Source: Clitopilus passeckerianus (lineage: Eukaryota; Basidiomycota; Agaricomycetes; Agaricales; Entolomataceae). Taken from it: DNA of 64,000 nucleotides. Below are positions 37,496 through 50,040 of this stretch, one piece after another; the first letter of the stretch is position 1, and the number at the start of each line of letters is the position of its first letter. The notes beneath the pieces were generated by a model. It did no database searches. It saw nothing but the letters and a program-made list of their open reading frames with translations, and was not told where the DNA came from. A program made the translations under genes and the position numbers. The stretch spans positions 310,001-374,000 of the forward strand of contig CALYLX010000140.1 in assembly GCA_944990035.1 (NCBI GenBank). Direction: 5' to 3'.

Positions 37496-38168
37496 ATGGT
37501 GAGTCTTTGCTGTCTGAGACGCCGAAGCTATGTCCCAGGATGCCTTGGAATCGAATTACGAGGAAGAACGGGATGATTTGGAGGTGGATTGGTCGTTGAA
37601 CGGTTGGATGAGGTTGGATGGACTGATGAAATCTGGGCGATATGAAACCTTGGGACATGGCCTCTCGGTCGTCGTTCCCGACGGCGCATACGTGATTACT
37701 GACTCGATACTCTTAGACAAAAGGTACTTCGTCCTTTGGGTACGTTCAATATCCGTTTGGCAACCCAGGACAACCGCTCACAAATTTTCTTACAGTAAGA
37801 GGCACACCAAGTCGCACACCCTCTGCAGGCGATGCGGAAACCGTGCATTCCACAGACAACACAAAAGTACGCCACCGTAGTCGCCTCATTGGACTCCTTA
37901 TCGATGGTGTTTTTCAGCTTGTGCCCAGTGCGGCTACCCTTCGGCAAAACTGAGGTCTTATGAGTGGGGACAGAAGGCTAAGCGCAGAAAGACCACCGGC
38001 ACTGGCAGGATGCGCTACTTGAAGGAGGTCTCCAGGAGGTTCAAGAACGGCTTCAGGTGAGAATACAAATTGGCGGAACCTTCGTGGTTCAAACTCCAAC
38101 CTATTTTTACTTGCAGGGAGAACACTGTTGCCACTAAGAAGGCCAAGAAGACAACATCAGAAGCCTAA
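37496..38168 (+). CDS. RPL37: 60S ribosomal protein eL37
   Basis: This is a zinc-binding protein of the large ribosomal subunit. Exons: 37496-37498, 37717-37739, 37796-37866, 37918-38056 and 38117-38168. The joined product starts [19 protein letters not shown], continues [20 protein letters not shown] and [20 protein letters not shown], and ends [16 protein letters not shown], full length for the family at about 95 residues. The zinc site CxxC (CRRC) plus CAQC is intact. The first coding exon is just the ATG, followed directly by GTGAGT. Every junction is a normal GT-AG and no frame error is present. Introns make up more than half of the gene, as often in fungal ribosomal protein genes. Confidence 0.97.
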
Positions 38169-38796
38169 GCGTCACGGTTTCTTCGTCTACATTGATGTTG
38201 TCAATTTATACTGGCTATACCTATTGCAATCAGAGATCCACATGCCAGATGTATGCCATGCCCACTCCAATGATATATGCATCCTGCCCCAGGCCAATGG
38301 TTAGCGATTGAATGTGTCTACAATCGGCGGCTGCTCATCATAAGTTCGAGCCGAACATTGAGCGATCTTACTTCAAACTGTCTGGAGCTGAGTCCGAAAT
38401 GTTTCCGTTTTGGCATCGACTACCATGGCTCGCCCTGGGTTCCAAGATGGGCCTTCAACGACCCTGGCAACTCTGACTCTGATATTCATCTCGTTCTCGC
38501 GTGGCTCAAAATTCTATGCATGCAAGAAGATGTGAGCAACTAAAGTGCAATGAATCATGACGTGGACAAGCTGTCATGGTCGGGTAAGCTCTCAATGCCA
38601 CCGCTCCTTCAATGCGAGTAACCGCCTGACAGAGTCTGACAGTGTCCCATCTCAAAACACGGGGGCGCTCGTGGCCCTGCAAATCCAGATGTTATATTAA
38701 CAGCTGAACTATCACAGGAACGATGTTCGAAGGTTGGTTTCCTCCCTTCTGGTACAGGAGTCGCCAGTGCAAGAACCTTCGACCTGGAGTTTCTCT

Positions 38797-40082
38797 ATGT
38801 ATATGCACCGGAAGCTCAGCCTGGAGGCTTGGTGGGGTGCGTGTTGATTATGATCCTTCTGGCGCAGTTCTGATAGCCTCTCAATCATATTTTAGCTATC
38901 ACTACTCCTCTCGGTGGCATCGCTATTATCCTTACCAGCTTCCGGTTATACCATCGCTACAAGATCTGGAAGTTATGGTGGGATGATCTCTTCGCGCTAC
39001 TGTCGATGCTTTGTGAGGCAATATACCTAGCAACACCCTTTCTCAGACGTTCCTCACGCCATCGTAGGTACATTTTCTTCGCCTATTGAATCAAACACTG
39101 AAATGCTACGAGTTAGCTTCTAATCTCCAGCAACAGATTCTATACTTCTGGCTCTCGCAGACCATGTTTCCACTTGTCGTTTGGTACGACAGTTCCTACC
39201 TCTCTTCGCGTCCACCTCTAATTTCCCGTGCCCACCTTTAGGACGGCTCGTATCAGCATCGGCATGTCGATAGCAAGATTAGCTGCACCAAGGTCACGCA
39301 TGCGAATGTGCCTCTACGCCATCAACGCCGGCTTTGGACTCATTGCCTTTGGCTTCATGTTCCAGCGGGTCTACGTCTGCACCCGTGATACGAAATGGCA
39401 CTCAAACCCAGCCATTATGTGCTACCTCGGAAATGGGATTGGGTATATCACCTTAGCAAGTATGCACCTGTCTTGCATCATCAGTGTGCGACATCGATAC
39501 TGACTCCTTGGCTGAGCAGCGGACGTAGTAGCTGACGCATGCCTCGTTATAATACCCATCAACCTCTTCATGCGAATGAAGCTCCCCGAAAGCAACGAAT
39601 AATGTTGCTCAGCATATTTGCATCGAGTGCGCTGAGCACACTCGTCGGAATTGTCTATGTGGTTTTCGTGTTCATGTCCCGCAAACGCCGTTTGACATGG
39701 GGTTATGTGATACAAACCATGGCCGGAATAAAGGTATGTTTCCTCCTCTAACATCGACTTGTGCCCTGACTAAATATCCGATGTTTAGGCCGCAGTCGTG
39801 TTGATGGTATGCAACCTACTGGTGGTTGTCACCTATATCTATCGCAAGTTCCGGCACGAAGAGGAGGACAATACCATATCCAGCCATCCAGGAACTACGA
39901 AGGATCAGCTGGGAGTAATAACATTCCCAACACGACCTCTTCCGACAACGACAGAAGTCCAGTTGACAATACTGGAAACTGCCGACATGACTGCACAGAA
40001 CTTTACCTTTGCGGAGGCATTGAGTCGAATGAACGTTCATCCTACAGTGGCCAGTAACGACACGCCACATTCGAGCCCATGA
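38797..40082 (+). CDS. Seven-helix integral membrane protein, copy 1 (fungal rhodopsin-domain-like)
   Basis: Spliced exons give MYMHRKLSLEAWWG then ITTPLGGIAIILTSFRLY (helix 1), WWDDLFALLSMLCEAIYLAT (2), QILYFWLSQTMFPLVVW with TARISIGMSIARL (3), CLYAINAGFGLIAFGFMF (4), ATDVVADACLVIIPINLFM (5), LLSIFASSALSTLVGIVYVV (6) and IQTMAGIKAAVVLMVCNL (7), followed by a hydrophilic tail. The layout, with WWDD after helix 1 and TARxSIGxSIxRL in helix 3, is that of the fungal integral membrane or rhodopsin-domain family of unknown function. A one-base deficit at a C4 run, 39584-39587, breaks the frame between helices 5 and 6; one more C gives KLPRKQRIM, matching the paralogue's LPPRLRRLIM. The start ATG is chosen because it reads in phase with helix 1. 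It is paralogous to the gene at 42133. Confidence 0.75.
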
Positions 40083-42132
40083 CATACCGCATAATTCTCT
40101 CACATAATTCTGCTCTTGGTACCGTATAGCTTGGCTAATGCATTAATCACTGTATTGTAGAACCTCTTGACCTTTGATGGCATAATGTATCAATGTAGTT
40201 TTCCAAGTGCCCTCTATCGACGTCAAGGTTGCAAAAGGTGCTGTATATCCCGGTCACCGGGAATTCCGAGATTTTCAGGCTGTCGGTGGATCTCTGCAAA
40301 GACTCTGTACCTTGGTACTAAATTTGGCTGGGACCTGGGGAAAGGCCTGACATTTGGACCTGCCAATGAACCTTGTTGCTACATTCTCATTATAGATCAC
40401 GCCAGTTGCGCCTAACAAGGCGTATCCAGAGCGAACGTTTTCAAGAAACAAGAAAAGAGCTATCGACCCGATGGCAGGTCTACGGCTCAACACACCCTAT
40501 CCCAAGCCAGAGAGTCGGTGACAGAAACTGGAAATGGCCTCTCATTCGGCTTGCCGCCAAGGGTCTCCAAGAATTTGTTGTGGGAGGTTCTAGAACTGAT
40601 ATTGAATTGACTTTGTACTGGGAAGTCTATGAGGATTCGCGCACTCAACCCGCCCACAGCGCTATTTCAAAGCCAAGAGCCTATTTTCTCTTATCTTCAA
40701 CAGTGGCTGAAACTCCTCCCAAGAGATGGGCCACAACGCGACCAGAACTTAAATCCGATGACCACTGATACAAGCGAGATCACTCATCACAAACCCCGAC
40801 AATCCCTGAAAATCTGCCGGCATGCCCACAGACGTTTTGGGAGGTCCTGAGGCGAAACCTTATTATCGCGAGTGCTGTTAGGAGGCAGCAAAATATTCAT
40901 AGTAAAACACACAGGGATTTCAAGTTGCAAAAAGGACTCGGACGCAATTCTAGCCCATCAATTCGTTCTCACACAGGGTCACTATGAGGGCCCTTCAACC
41001 ACCCTGTCCTACCCTGTCAGGTCCTCTCGAGGCTGGCTACCACATTCACTTGTCGTCCAACCGGAAGCTACGGCTTGAGAACATCGCTTGAACACAGTAG
41101 ATCCGATCCTTTTTGCCGCACTGGCAATGGGGGCAAATGTAGCTCAAAGACACCGGTTGCGTCACTGAGGGAGAAAAACAAATGAAGGGCCTCATCTCAC
41201 TGTATTCTTTGAGCCGACACGCAAGAACTATAGCCCATGGTTGTAACACGATCACTTGCCACTGGGAGCTTGCAGAGCTTATCAAACCTCGCACGTTTAT
41301 CGCAAGTTCACATCACGGTCTTCCAAAATAATCCGGTTTTCAAATCAATCTGCCACCGTCTGCCAGGCCTTCAGATATGTAACATATGCACAATATATTC
41401 CGTCATTCCTGCAATGTTCTTATCCTCTGACAGCCTCGGAAACTGGGTCCCATTTATTCTTCCAAAGTCCTGCCAGGTTCCCTCAAACGTCGAGGGTCGA
41501 TCGGACCGAACGTATTGATTTATCGTGGAGCAGAATTTAACCGTGCTCTGGCCACTATACTTGACTTGTGCTATTCCGCACCAAACCATGGAGGCAGGCT
41601 TTATCGATCGGCCAAAGTAGTTACAAAATGCTTCCGCCCTTGGCTTCTAACCTTATTCGGACCTCCATACGGATCCTCGTTTTCAAATTCTGTTCCTGGC
41701 GGTCCAAATGGGACCAAACGCAACCAAATGGCGGCCCCGGTTTTGGCAAGACCACTCTGGAAACCTGGCTGTCCAGGTTCGCCACACCATGTGTACCAAT
41801 GTGCCTTCGCCTGTCTGCAAAGTTTCGCAGCGTGTGCCCAACTCGAGCCAATGCGGTGGCATGCTAGTGTTCGAGCCTGCCCCTCCGTGCTTTCCGTACT
41901 GTGCCGAGGAGGACCTATCACTCGCTGTCCAAATTCATCACTATTCAGAGTGTCGACATCGAAATCGCTTTAAACCCAATTTTAAACCATGATATCCATT
42001 GACAGAAGTTTTCCTCGGAACGTGTAAATACCCTTCGCTCGACTCGGTTGACAGTCGTCCTCTACTCCAGGCTAGCCGTCAACAAACCCATGTTGTACAG
42101 TACCATCTAGTATCCTCAAGCCTTTCGTGTCA
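40083..42132. other. Two-kilobase spacer between membrane-protein paralogues
   Basis: Several open frames exist, the longest a plus-strand one of 152 codons at 41515-41973, but composition and lack of any motif argue against coding. It may hold the remnants of the duplication event. I cannot align it convincingly to either paralogue. Confidence 0.35.
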
Positions 42133-43408
42133 ATGCCAGTGCCAACTACAAATTATGGACAGAAGCTAAGCCTGAAGGCGTACTGGGGTACGTTTCTTCT
42201 CGCAAGGATATCACATGAAGGATCTTACCATTCCATCGATTAGGTGTTATCACCCCACTCAACGTGCTGGCGATCTCATCGACGGTCTTTCGCCTCTGTC
42301 AACGATCCTCTGCACGAAAACTATGGGGCGACGATTATATGGCTTTCGTCTCGCTACTTTGCGCGATTGGGTACATGTCGACGCCATACTTCCGGGACGA
42401 TGGTGCGTAGACTTGTCGCTTTGCATTCAGAAATTTAACCGCCCTTCTAGACAACCTCCCTATGCCTCTTACTGCAGACCAGCTACACCGACGCATCGTT
42501 ACTTGGTGGCTTTCCACCATTCTCTTTCCCCTAGTCGTCTGGTAAGTCCCCGATGCGCAATCGGCTCCTCTCGAAACACGGAACGTAATGACCAAACTTC
42601 GCTCTTTAGGACCGCGCGGATGAGCATAGGGCTGTCTATAGTGCGCCTTGTACCATCAAGAACGCGTTGTCATTACTTTCTGGTCGCGATGAACATGAGT
42701 TTCCTCGGGGCGGTGCTTGCATTGGTGTTGGACCGCGTCCGTAGATGCGCACCTATTACTTCGTGGCACCACAACAGGGCCGTTCACTGCTATAGTGGAC
42801 TAACATACGCGTATGTTACCCTCGCCGGTGAGTACCTACTTTATCCTAGACCAACCACTTTACTGGATAAATATTAATGCAATTTTTTCATGCAGCTGAT
42901 TTGACGAGTGACACATTCTTGGTTCTGGTGCCTTTTATGATGTTGCGCAACACGACACTGCCGCCACGCCTTCGACGACTAATTATGGCTATTTTCGCAT
43001 CTAGTATACTCAGTTCAATAGCGGGTATAGTTTCAGCCATATTCCTGGTCAAGGCGCGCCGCACGCCGCTCACTTGGGGTTGGGTGGTTCAGTTCACCTC
43101 AAACATCAAGGTTCGCTCGATATCTTGTGATCAACTGTGTGAACTCAGATAACGAACATCTCTCACCAGGCGGCGGTAACCCTTTCTGTATGCAACCTCT
43201 GGTTGTGGTCACATTTATCTACCGAAGAGTTCGAACCGACGAGGCCAAGGATGACGATGTTCCAGTGTCAGATTCGGAGTCAGATATAGAGATTAGTAAG
43301 TTGGATAGTAGGCAACGCCCTGGAACACCCCAGCGCAAGCCAGGTCGCACGACCCAAAGGCATGCCCTGATGACACCCCCATTCAGACCGGCAATCCTAA
43401 GGGGATGA
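42133..43408 (+). CDS. Seven-helix integral membrane protein, copy 2 (fungal rhodopsin-domain-like)
   Basis: The start MPVPTTNYGQKLSLKAYWG aligns with copy 1. The exons then read VITPLNVLAISSTVFRLC (helix 1), WGDDYMAFVSLLCAIGYMST (2), LSTILFPLVVW with TARMSIGLSIVRL (3), FLGAVLALVLDRV (4), DTFLVLVPFMMLRNTTLPPR (5), AIFASSILSSIAGIVSAIFL (6) and VVQFTSNIKAAVTLSVCNL (7). Intron positions match copy 1, for example directly after the first coding exon with the same phase, so the pair arose by tandem duplication. A one-base deficit near 43195-43200 breaks the last exon; with one more C the tail reads LVVVTFIYRRVRTDEAKDD. The tail ends PPFRPAILRG. Transport or signalling function is unknown. The pair is clearly diverged, unlike the recent hydrolase duplication downstream. 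Confidence 0.75.
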
Positions 43409-43903
43409 GTACAATTGGTGTACCTAGAACTCAATGACCGCCGGAAGTTGTACGCTTCGATCATAACCGCTGGACATTCATTCAATCACGGAGCCCCAGA
43501 AGATCAACCTGTACGACCTCGATAACGGACAACGTGAAGTGTAGAGCATAAATCTCTGTAAACCTATGTAAATTATCATTACCGCGGCTATGTTCATGTC
43601 CTTCGTTAAGTTATACAGCAGTGTACACATTGAAAACATGTATGTGACGCGTTAGGTCTTGGAAAACTGTGCTTCCCTCCTCGTCCGCCTTCGAGAAAGC
43701 TCAAGGAACGCGACGCGCCAAGCACGTGCCTCCGCGAATAGACCACGTGAAACGATGTCACTATTACCTCACTCGGTTCATCGCGACATTCCGACGACAA
43801 GCCTCAAGGCAAACTTTGACGTTGACCAGAACTGTGCTGTTCGAGTACCTTCATTGACGAATCTTTTACGACTATAACGACACTTTAAACGGCACCGTCG
43901 ACC

Positions 43904-46402
43904 ATGGCGGCCCCGGGAGTTGATTTGGTCATTACGTTCAGAGCAACGGGTCAAAACCACCTCTCCAAGCAACAGATACGTCAAGCGACGACGAAGGCGG
44001 AGGAGCAGTATTCTAGGTTGATTGACACGCTCAGGAATGCCGGACTACGTGCATCTGGCAGAAGAGGAGAGGCATTGGGCCATCTCTTGGTCTTTGTATC
44101 TGGCCCCGAAGCCCTGGTTCGAGGACTTGTGAAACGAGAAAGGTTTGGCGTCTGTCGCCTTCCTTGGAGCTATACCTAATAAATGTACCAGGTTGTCCGA
44201 CTTTCTATCCGGGCTGCCAACCATGCCTATCAGCTCAGACGCCGAGACCATGGCACTATCCGAGGCAGATCGCTTGCGCCTGGTACATGCCTACATCACC
44301 TGCATTCCCTCCGAGGGAGGTCTTGGAATTGTTCCCGGATCGGGGAATGGGACCTTGTAGAATCTATCTTGATACTGCATGACAAGGAGTGGAATGACGC
44401 CTGGGTTCACCACTGGACTCCCCGCGAAATTGCTTCTGTTAAGTTGAATGGAATCCGAGAACGAGTGAGCTTTTCGACCAGATCGAACACGAGGAAAGAC
44501 GCTAATAATAAAATCCTAGTTTGGTGATGCTGTTGCACTGTACTTCGCATTCTTGTCAGCTTACACGAAGGCACTGGCATTCCCCGCTGGGATAGGTGCC
44601 TTTTTCTACTTCTACGGCACACCTTACTCCCCTACCTATTCTTTCCTCGTGGCACTCTGGTCAATTGTGTTCGTGGAATGGTGGAGAGTCAGGGAGCGCC
44701 TTCTCTCCCTCCGCTTTGGGACCAGAGGTTCGTTCAAAGTGGAAAAACGTCGCGCCGACTACAAGACAGGAATCAAATGGTGGCAGCGGGAGCTCAGGAT
44801 GCTGGCCAGTATACCAGCCCTCCTGCTCTTCGCTGGAGTTCTGGCCAGTCTCTTGACCGGAATTTTTGTCTTTGAAGCATTTGTGACCCATCTTTACACC
44901 GGACCGGGTGCTCAGTTCCTCGTGAGTCAAACTCAATCGTAGTATTGCAATACTTGATGTCTTATTTCTTGCATCACAGGGCTTTAGCCCCACAGTCCTC
45001 TTCATAGGAATTATCCCTCGGGTTCTGGCCCTTGGACCAACGTTGCCAAAAAGCTCACAGCCTGGGAGAACCACTCACACCACTCCTCCCATGCCGCCTC
45101 ACTCACCCTCAAGACCTTCGCCCTCAGCGCGATCGTTGCCTACCTTGGACTCGGTCTCAGCGCATTCGTCTATGTTCCTTTCGGCGAGGCATTGATGCAA
45201 ATCATCCAAACGCAGCTATTCCACGGTACTGCCCATGGCATCGCCCAGCCTCTCAAAGGGGACAACAGCACCATGACGGACGGCATCAAAGCCGAAAATG
45301 TGACTGGACCCGCCAAAGGCGTCTGGGACATGGACACATCGCACGCAAGGATGAAATTGAATCCCGGCCGACTCAAGGACCAGATGTTTGCGTATACCGT
45401 TACGAATCAGGTCGTCAATACGTTTACTGAGGTTGGGCTGCCTTTCATCATTCGTGGTGGAACGAACCTCTTCAAGAAGGGAAACAGCGGCAATGGCCAC
45501 GACACTAATGGTTCTAAGAAAAAGTCGTATTTGAGGATGAGAAGGAGAAGGGTGGAGTCGAGGAGAGGGAATTCTTGGAGGGTGTTAGAGCTGAGGCTGC
45601 TTTGCCAGAGTTCGATGTCTTCCAAGAATATAGCGAGATGGTGACTCAGTTTGGCTATGTTTCTCTATGGTCGACGATCTGGCCGTTAGCTCCTGGTATG
45701 TCACTAACCTTCTAGCCAAAAAGCATCTCCTAACCCTGCCCTTCCTCTGTAGTCATGGCCTTGTTCAACAACTTCTTGGAGCTCAGATCCGACGCGTTCA
45801 AAATGACAGTGCACCACCGTCGCCCAATTCCAGTCCGCACAGACACCATCGGTCCCTGGCTTAACGCTCTCACCTTCCTCTCTTGGCTCTCCGCCCTGAC
45901 CAACTCCGCCCTCGTCTACCTCTTCTGCCCACGAAGCCACGTTCAATGCCCCGGCACCTCATCCACCAATGCCAAATTCCTCACCAAAGTGCACGAGCAC
46001 CTGGTTTCCGCCTCAGGCGGACAAGCTGCCGATAGCGGTAGGGATGCTGAGCAAGGCGCGACCGCCCAGTTGCTTGTGATGAGCCTCCTCATAGCACTTG
46101 CAGCGAGCCATGGGTATATTCTGGTCAGGGTGATTGTGAGGCATCTTATCGAGAGGATGTTCTGGAAGAGGAGTAACGAGGTGAAGGGTTTGGAGGATAG
46201 GGAGAGAGACATTAAAGACAAGTTTATCAGGAGCACGTTGATTGCTCGAGGGGAGGAGAATCCTGGGAAGGCAATCAAGGAGATGAGAGATGTTGTTCCT
46301 GGTGCAAAAGCAGCGAAGGCCCGGGATAGCCCTGAGGCTAACAGCTTCTGGGACAATGATGAGGGGCTGGAGGAGATCAGGAGGATTTCGAAGGAGGCGT
46401 AA
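43904..46402 (+). CDS. Anoctamin/TMEM16 family protein, Ist2-like
   Basis: This is a polytopic membrane protein of the anoctamin family. Fungal members act as lipid scramblases or, like yeast Ist2, as ER-plasma-membrane tethers. The ATG at 43904 begins MAAPGVDLVITFRATG, a small N-terminal alpha/beta domain. Anoctamin signatures follow: DKEWNDAWVHHWTPREIASV, ALYFAFLSAYTKALAFPAG and YSFLVALWSIVFVEWWRVRE. Then come SIPALLLFAGVLASLLTGIF, FGYVSLWSTIWPLAP, FNNFLELRSDAFKM, RRPIPVRTDTIGPW and a final helix LLVMSLLIALAASHGYIL. The C-terminus ends EEIRRISKEA, without an obvious long lipid-binding tail like that of yeast Ist2. Three one-base deficits break the frame: the G4 run at 44342-44345, near 45029-45033, and the A5 run at 45519-45523. 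Introns have normal ends. Confidence 0.9.
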
Positions 46403-46769
46403 TTCTGACCGATAGATACTTGGACTCTTATGATTCTTGGACTCGCACTATATGCTTTACGTTCAGCTTCAGTAGTGTACTAATTTCATTTGTTCATATT
46501 AGCTTGTAATACATCGCATTCCATTTTGTGTTGGCACGGTCAGCCTGGCAGCGACATCTTGTTGCACGGACGTGGACGTGGTGACGCCTCCTTGGTCTGA
46601 CTTTCGACTTCCTCCCAGAATGCCAAGGCTGCGCTGGTCGATTGCCCCGATAAGATCAAATTGATCCGACTCATGTTATTCCGACGCTGCTCTGCTCCCC
46701 GAAGCCGACCTACTCTTTTTGGCGAACACCATGATTCCAGCTCTCCTTTCGTACGAGGTATTTTGCTCG
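46403..46769. other. Spacer after the anoctamin gene
   Basis: This short stretch follows the anoctamin stop and precedes the duplicated hydrolase unit. No motif is visible. Confidence 0.4.
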
Positions 46770-47775
46770 GCGACCGACTTCGGAAAAACGAGACTTATGG
46801 TGCGCAGTAAAGTGCCAGCAGGTTGTCACTATGGATCCACCTCTCAAAGACGCCATTGCTGGTGAATGTGTTGCATGTACTGCCAATGAGATGCCGAACT
46901 TTTTCGAAACTCCAGCTGACGATGTCAGCGTACAACGAACTCTGTATTTTCCGAATCCGCAATGTGGCAGAAGTGTTCTTCCTGCTGTTGCATCTAGTCA
47001 CCGTCTGACGCTGGAGTAGAGGTTTCCATCCGTTGTTGATGGTTTGACGGGAAAGCAGACCAAGCACCTGGGGGCAATGTTAACTCCTCACTTCCTGACA
47101 GTAAAAGTCAACGCATCTCCTGGAGATCTCTCCAGACGCTGTACACCAATACCCAATCCAACTCATCACAGAGCCTAAGTTAGAACAGGCCATATCGTGC
47201 AGACCGGACCGTTTCACCTGCCAAAGGCTTTACGCTGTCCTCGATTCGGCTAATGACCTGTCAAACGCTTCGGGGCAGTATCTCAACAATACAACGTCAA
47301 CGTTTTTCAATCGAAGCAGCCTTGAACTCTAATTGCTTCCCAAGCATCGTTGAGCAGCCAAATCCTCTGTGACATGGCTTCAAGCTTACACCGACGTATC
47401 CTTATTCTCGTTCTCATAGAACGCAAAGAAAATGTGTTAGTAATAGTAATTGTCTACTATTCTTTTGCACATTCCCACCAATATTCCTAATACATTCATT
47501 TGTCTTGGCACCATTAATTTAGGTTCTAACCTACGGACCAAGGGTACAGCTGCCGTTGTCCTTACGAAGGTTGACAGGCAGAGTTTTCCCCGACGTGTGT
47601 CAGCGTATCCCATCCATCATCGGAAAAGGAGGATAACTCACAGTTCTCCCCAGTATGCGCCTTTGGTGTAGGCATCTGCTGAATCCGTTAATGTTCACGG
47701 GCAATTAACGTCCACACACATTCCCGATTCTCATCCAGAGTCGCATAGCGGTGAATATGGCGCTACCTCTTCTGG

Positions 47776-47783
47776 TATAAAGG
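47776..47783 (+). promoter_or_regulatory. TATA box of hydrolase gene A
   Basis: TATAAAGG lies 110 nt upstream of the ATG, at the same place as TATAAAAG before gene B. Its conservation between diverged flanks supports use as a core promoter element. Confidence 0.7.
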
Positions 47784-47885
47784 CCATCGTCGTGAGTGCC
47801 ATATCCAACATCCCCTCCTCATCAAATCTCTTCTAGAGTTATCTCCTCCTCATCTATTTATCTCTTTAGGGATTTGATTGTCACC

Positions 47886-50040
47886 ATGCAACTTAGAGCA
47901 TTACTCGCCTTGGTTCCTTCCTACCTCCTCTGGGCCTCCTTGGTTCCAGCAGCACTCGCAGCACCTGCAAGCTCTACCGACAACAAGAAGGATTACACCA
48001 TCCTTGACCAGGAAACCGATGACTTTGTCAATAAAGTCCTCGCCGACTGGAAGTCTCCTGGTGGTGTTGCCATCGCCTTCGTGCGAAGGGACGAAACTGG
48101 CAAATGGGTCGACATCGAGACGAAGGGTTACGGCAGAGCTACTGCTGATGGCAAGAAGATGACCGACAGGTCTACCTTCAACATCGGCTCCAACTCTAAG
48201 GTTTGTGATTCAGTACGTTTTCTGCACGCTGTTTACTTACGGTTGATTTTTCATAGTTGTTCAACATTGTGGCTAACGGCATTCTCATCCACAACGAGAC
48301 TTTGACTCCCCAAATTGACTGGACCACCAAGATCAAGGACATCATCCCTCAGTTCAATTTGACGGATCAAGTGGCTGCTACCGAGTCCAACATCCTTGAT
48401 CTTGCTACCCATCGCACTGGCTACCCACTTCATGACTTCAGCTACAAGTATTCAGACACCGTTGAGGAAGTCGTAAGTGATACCGTCGCTATGCTCTTCG
48501 TCAATGCCTCATTTTGTTTTACAGATCGGAAAAATTCAATATCTTCGTCAGTCGGCCGAGTTCCGCGACATCTGGCAGTACAACAACAACATGTACACCA
48601 CGCTCTCGTACATCATCCCCAAGCTCACCGGCATTCCATTTGCCCGTTACGTCAAGGAGAACGTATTCGACAAGCTTGATATGACGCATTCGACCTACTC
48701 CTACCAGCTCGCTAACTCGCACGGTCAGCGAGCTGATGGAATGGTTCGTGAGGGCATCAATGCGTATGCCGATGCTTTGCCGGAAAACCAAGAGCTGCTC
48801 AATACTGGACGGCTACCTCTGGTGGCGAGGACGGTAGTGGTGGGTTATATTTAGAACTTATACATCAACAATTATTCACCAACTCATCTATAGTTCTCGC
48901 TGGTGCTGGAGGGGTGATCACCAGCGCAGTGGACATGGCTCAATGGCTCCGCACACTTCTCAATGACGGAAGGCACCCGGATACCAATGAAACCGTCATC
49001 CCCGAAGGTGTCCTCAGCAAGATCGCCACGGCTATCTCGATTCAGGAAGGAAACCCGTAAGTACATTTACCTCGTATATTCCTTTCTGGTCTGATTAATT
49101 TCCTCCAGTGAATGGCCTGAGTACTCCTCTATCATCTACGGTGCTGCTCAGCTGCAAATCACTTACCGCGGTCACCTCATCATCGAACACGGTGGATTCA
49201 TTCGTGGCTTCAACACTCAGATCTCACGCCTCCCCAACGACAACTTCGGTGTCTCCGTCCTCACCAACGATGGCGAATACGGCAAGACCATCGGCGAGAT
49301 CATCAAAAACCACGTCATTGACAAGGTCCTCGACCTTGATCCCATCGACTGGAACACACGCTGGATCGAGAAACGCTCGGTTCCTCCCACTCCCGCTACC
49401 CCTCGCCCTGAAAATGCCACTCTCCCAAGCGCCGACTTCACCGACTTTGCCGGTGTTTGGAACAATCCTGGCTACTACGATTTGGAGCTTTGCCTCGTCC
49501 AGCCGGTCAACCCCAACCCAAGCGAGTACTGCAAGGGACTCCAATCCAACTTGACCACCGTCCTCCCTGGCGGTGTCCGCCCCGACATTCCTACCCTCTA
49601 TGGTGCCGTCGACTCTCCCTGGTTCTCTCACATCCGTGTTGAGCACTTCAATGCCGACCTCTGGAACGTCTCTCTTCTTATCTCCACTGTACGTTCCTAT
49701 CTTCAATTATACAACTACCGCATACTTATGAACCTCCCTCTTTTAGCCCACCAACGACCCCTCGGAACCATTCTGGACTTACAACGACAAGTCCAAGAGC
49801 GATAACTTGATGATTGCTGAGACCGAGGTCGTCGAGGGCAAGTTCTTCATGGGTATGGCTGGCTTCTGGGCTGGTCTCTGGGATGGTGCATCTGCCGGTG
49901 TTCCCAAGCCCATCGGTGACACTATTCAAGCTCGTGCTGAGGTCTACTGGAACAAGATCTCGGGCGGCAGCGATACCCCTGCCTCTGACGATGCCGATGC
50001 TGATGCCGACGCCGATGCCGATAGCACTGAGGATAACTAG
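47886..50040 (+). CDS. Secreted class-C beta-lactamase-like serine hydrolase, copy A
   Basis: This belongs to the serine beta-lactamase/penicillin-binding-like hydrolases (PF00144 type). Fungal members are usually esterases or peptidases of unknown substrate. The signal peptide is MQLRALLALVPSYLLW and ends in ALA-APASS. The nucleophile motif SxxK is in FNIGSNSK, split from LFNIVANGIL by an intron. The second motif, YxN, is in WQYNNNMYTTLSYI. The third is EHGGFIRGFNTQI. The C-terminal domain reads DFAGVWNNPGYYDLELCL and ends in an Asp-Ala repeat tail. Five or six introns have GT-AG ends. Compared with copy B, one T is missing at 48776-48778 (TTT against TTTT), which breaks the frame at ADAFAGKP. 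Otherwise the protein is complete at about 580 residues. It has a TATA box and secretion signal, so extracellular digestion or wall remodelling is a fair guess, not shown. Confidence 0.9.

Noticed and set aside
41515..41973. A 152-codon plus-strand frame between the 7-helix genes
   Set aside because: No motif and a composition rich in Cys, Arg and Pro; overlapping frames on both strands are equally open.
49217..49706. Long minus-strand frames inside both hydrolase genes, identical in the two copies
   Set aside because: They are shadows of the plus-strand coding exons; their identity reflects the identical coding DNA.
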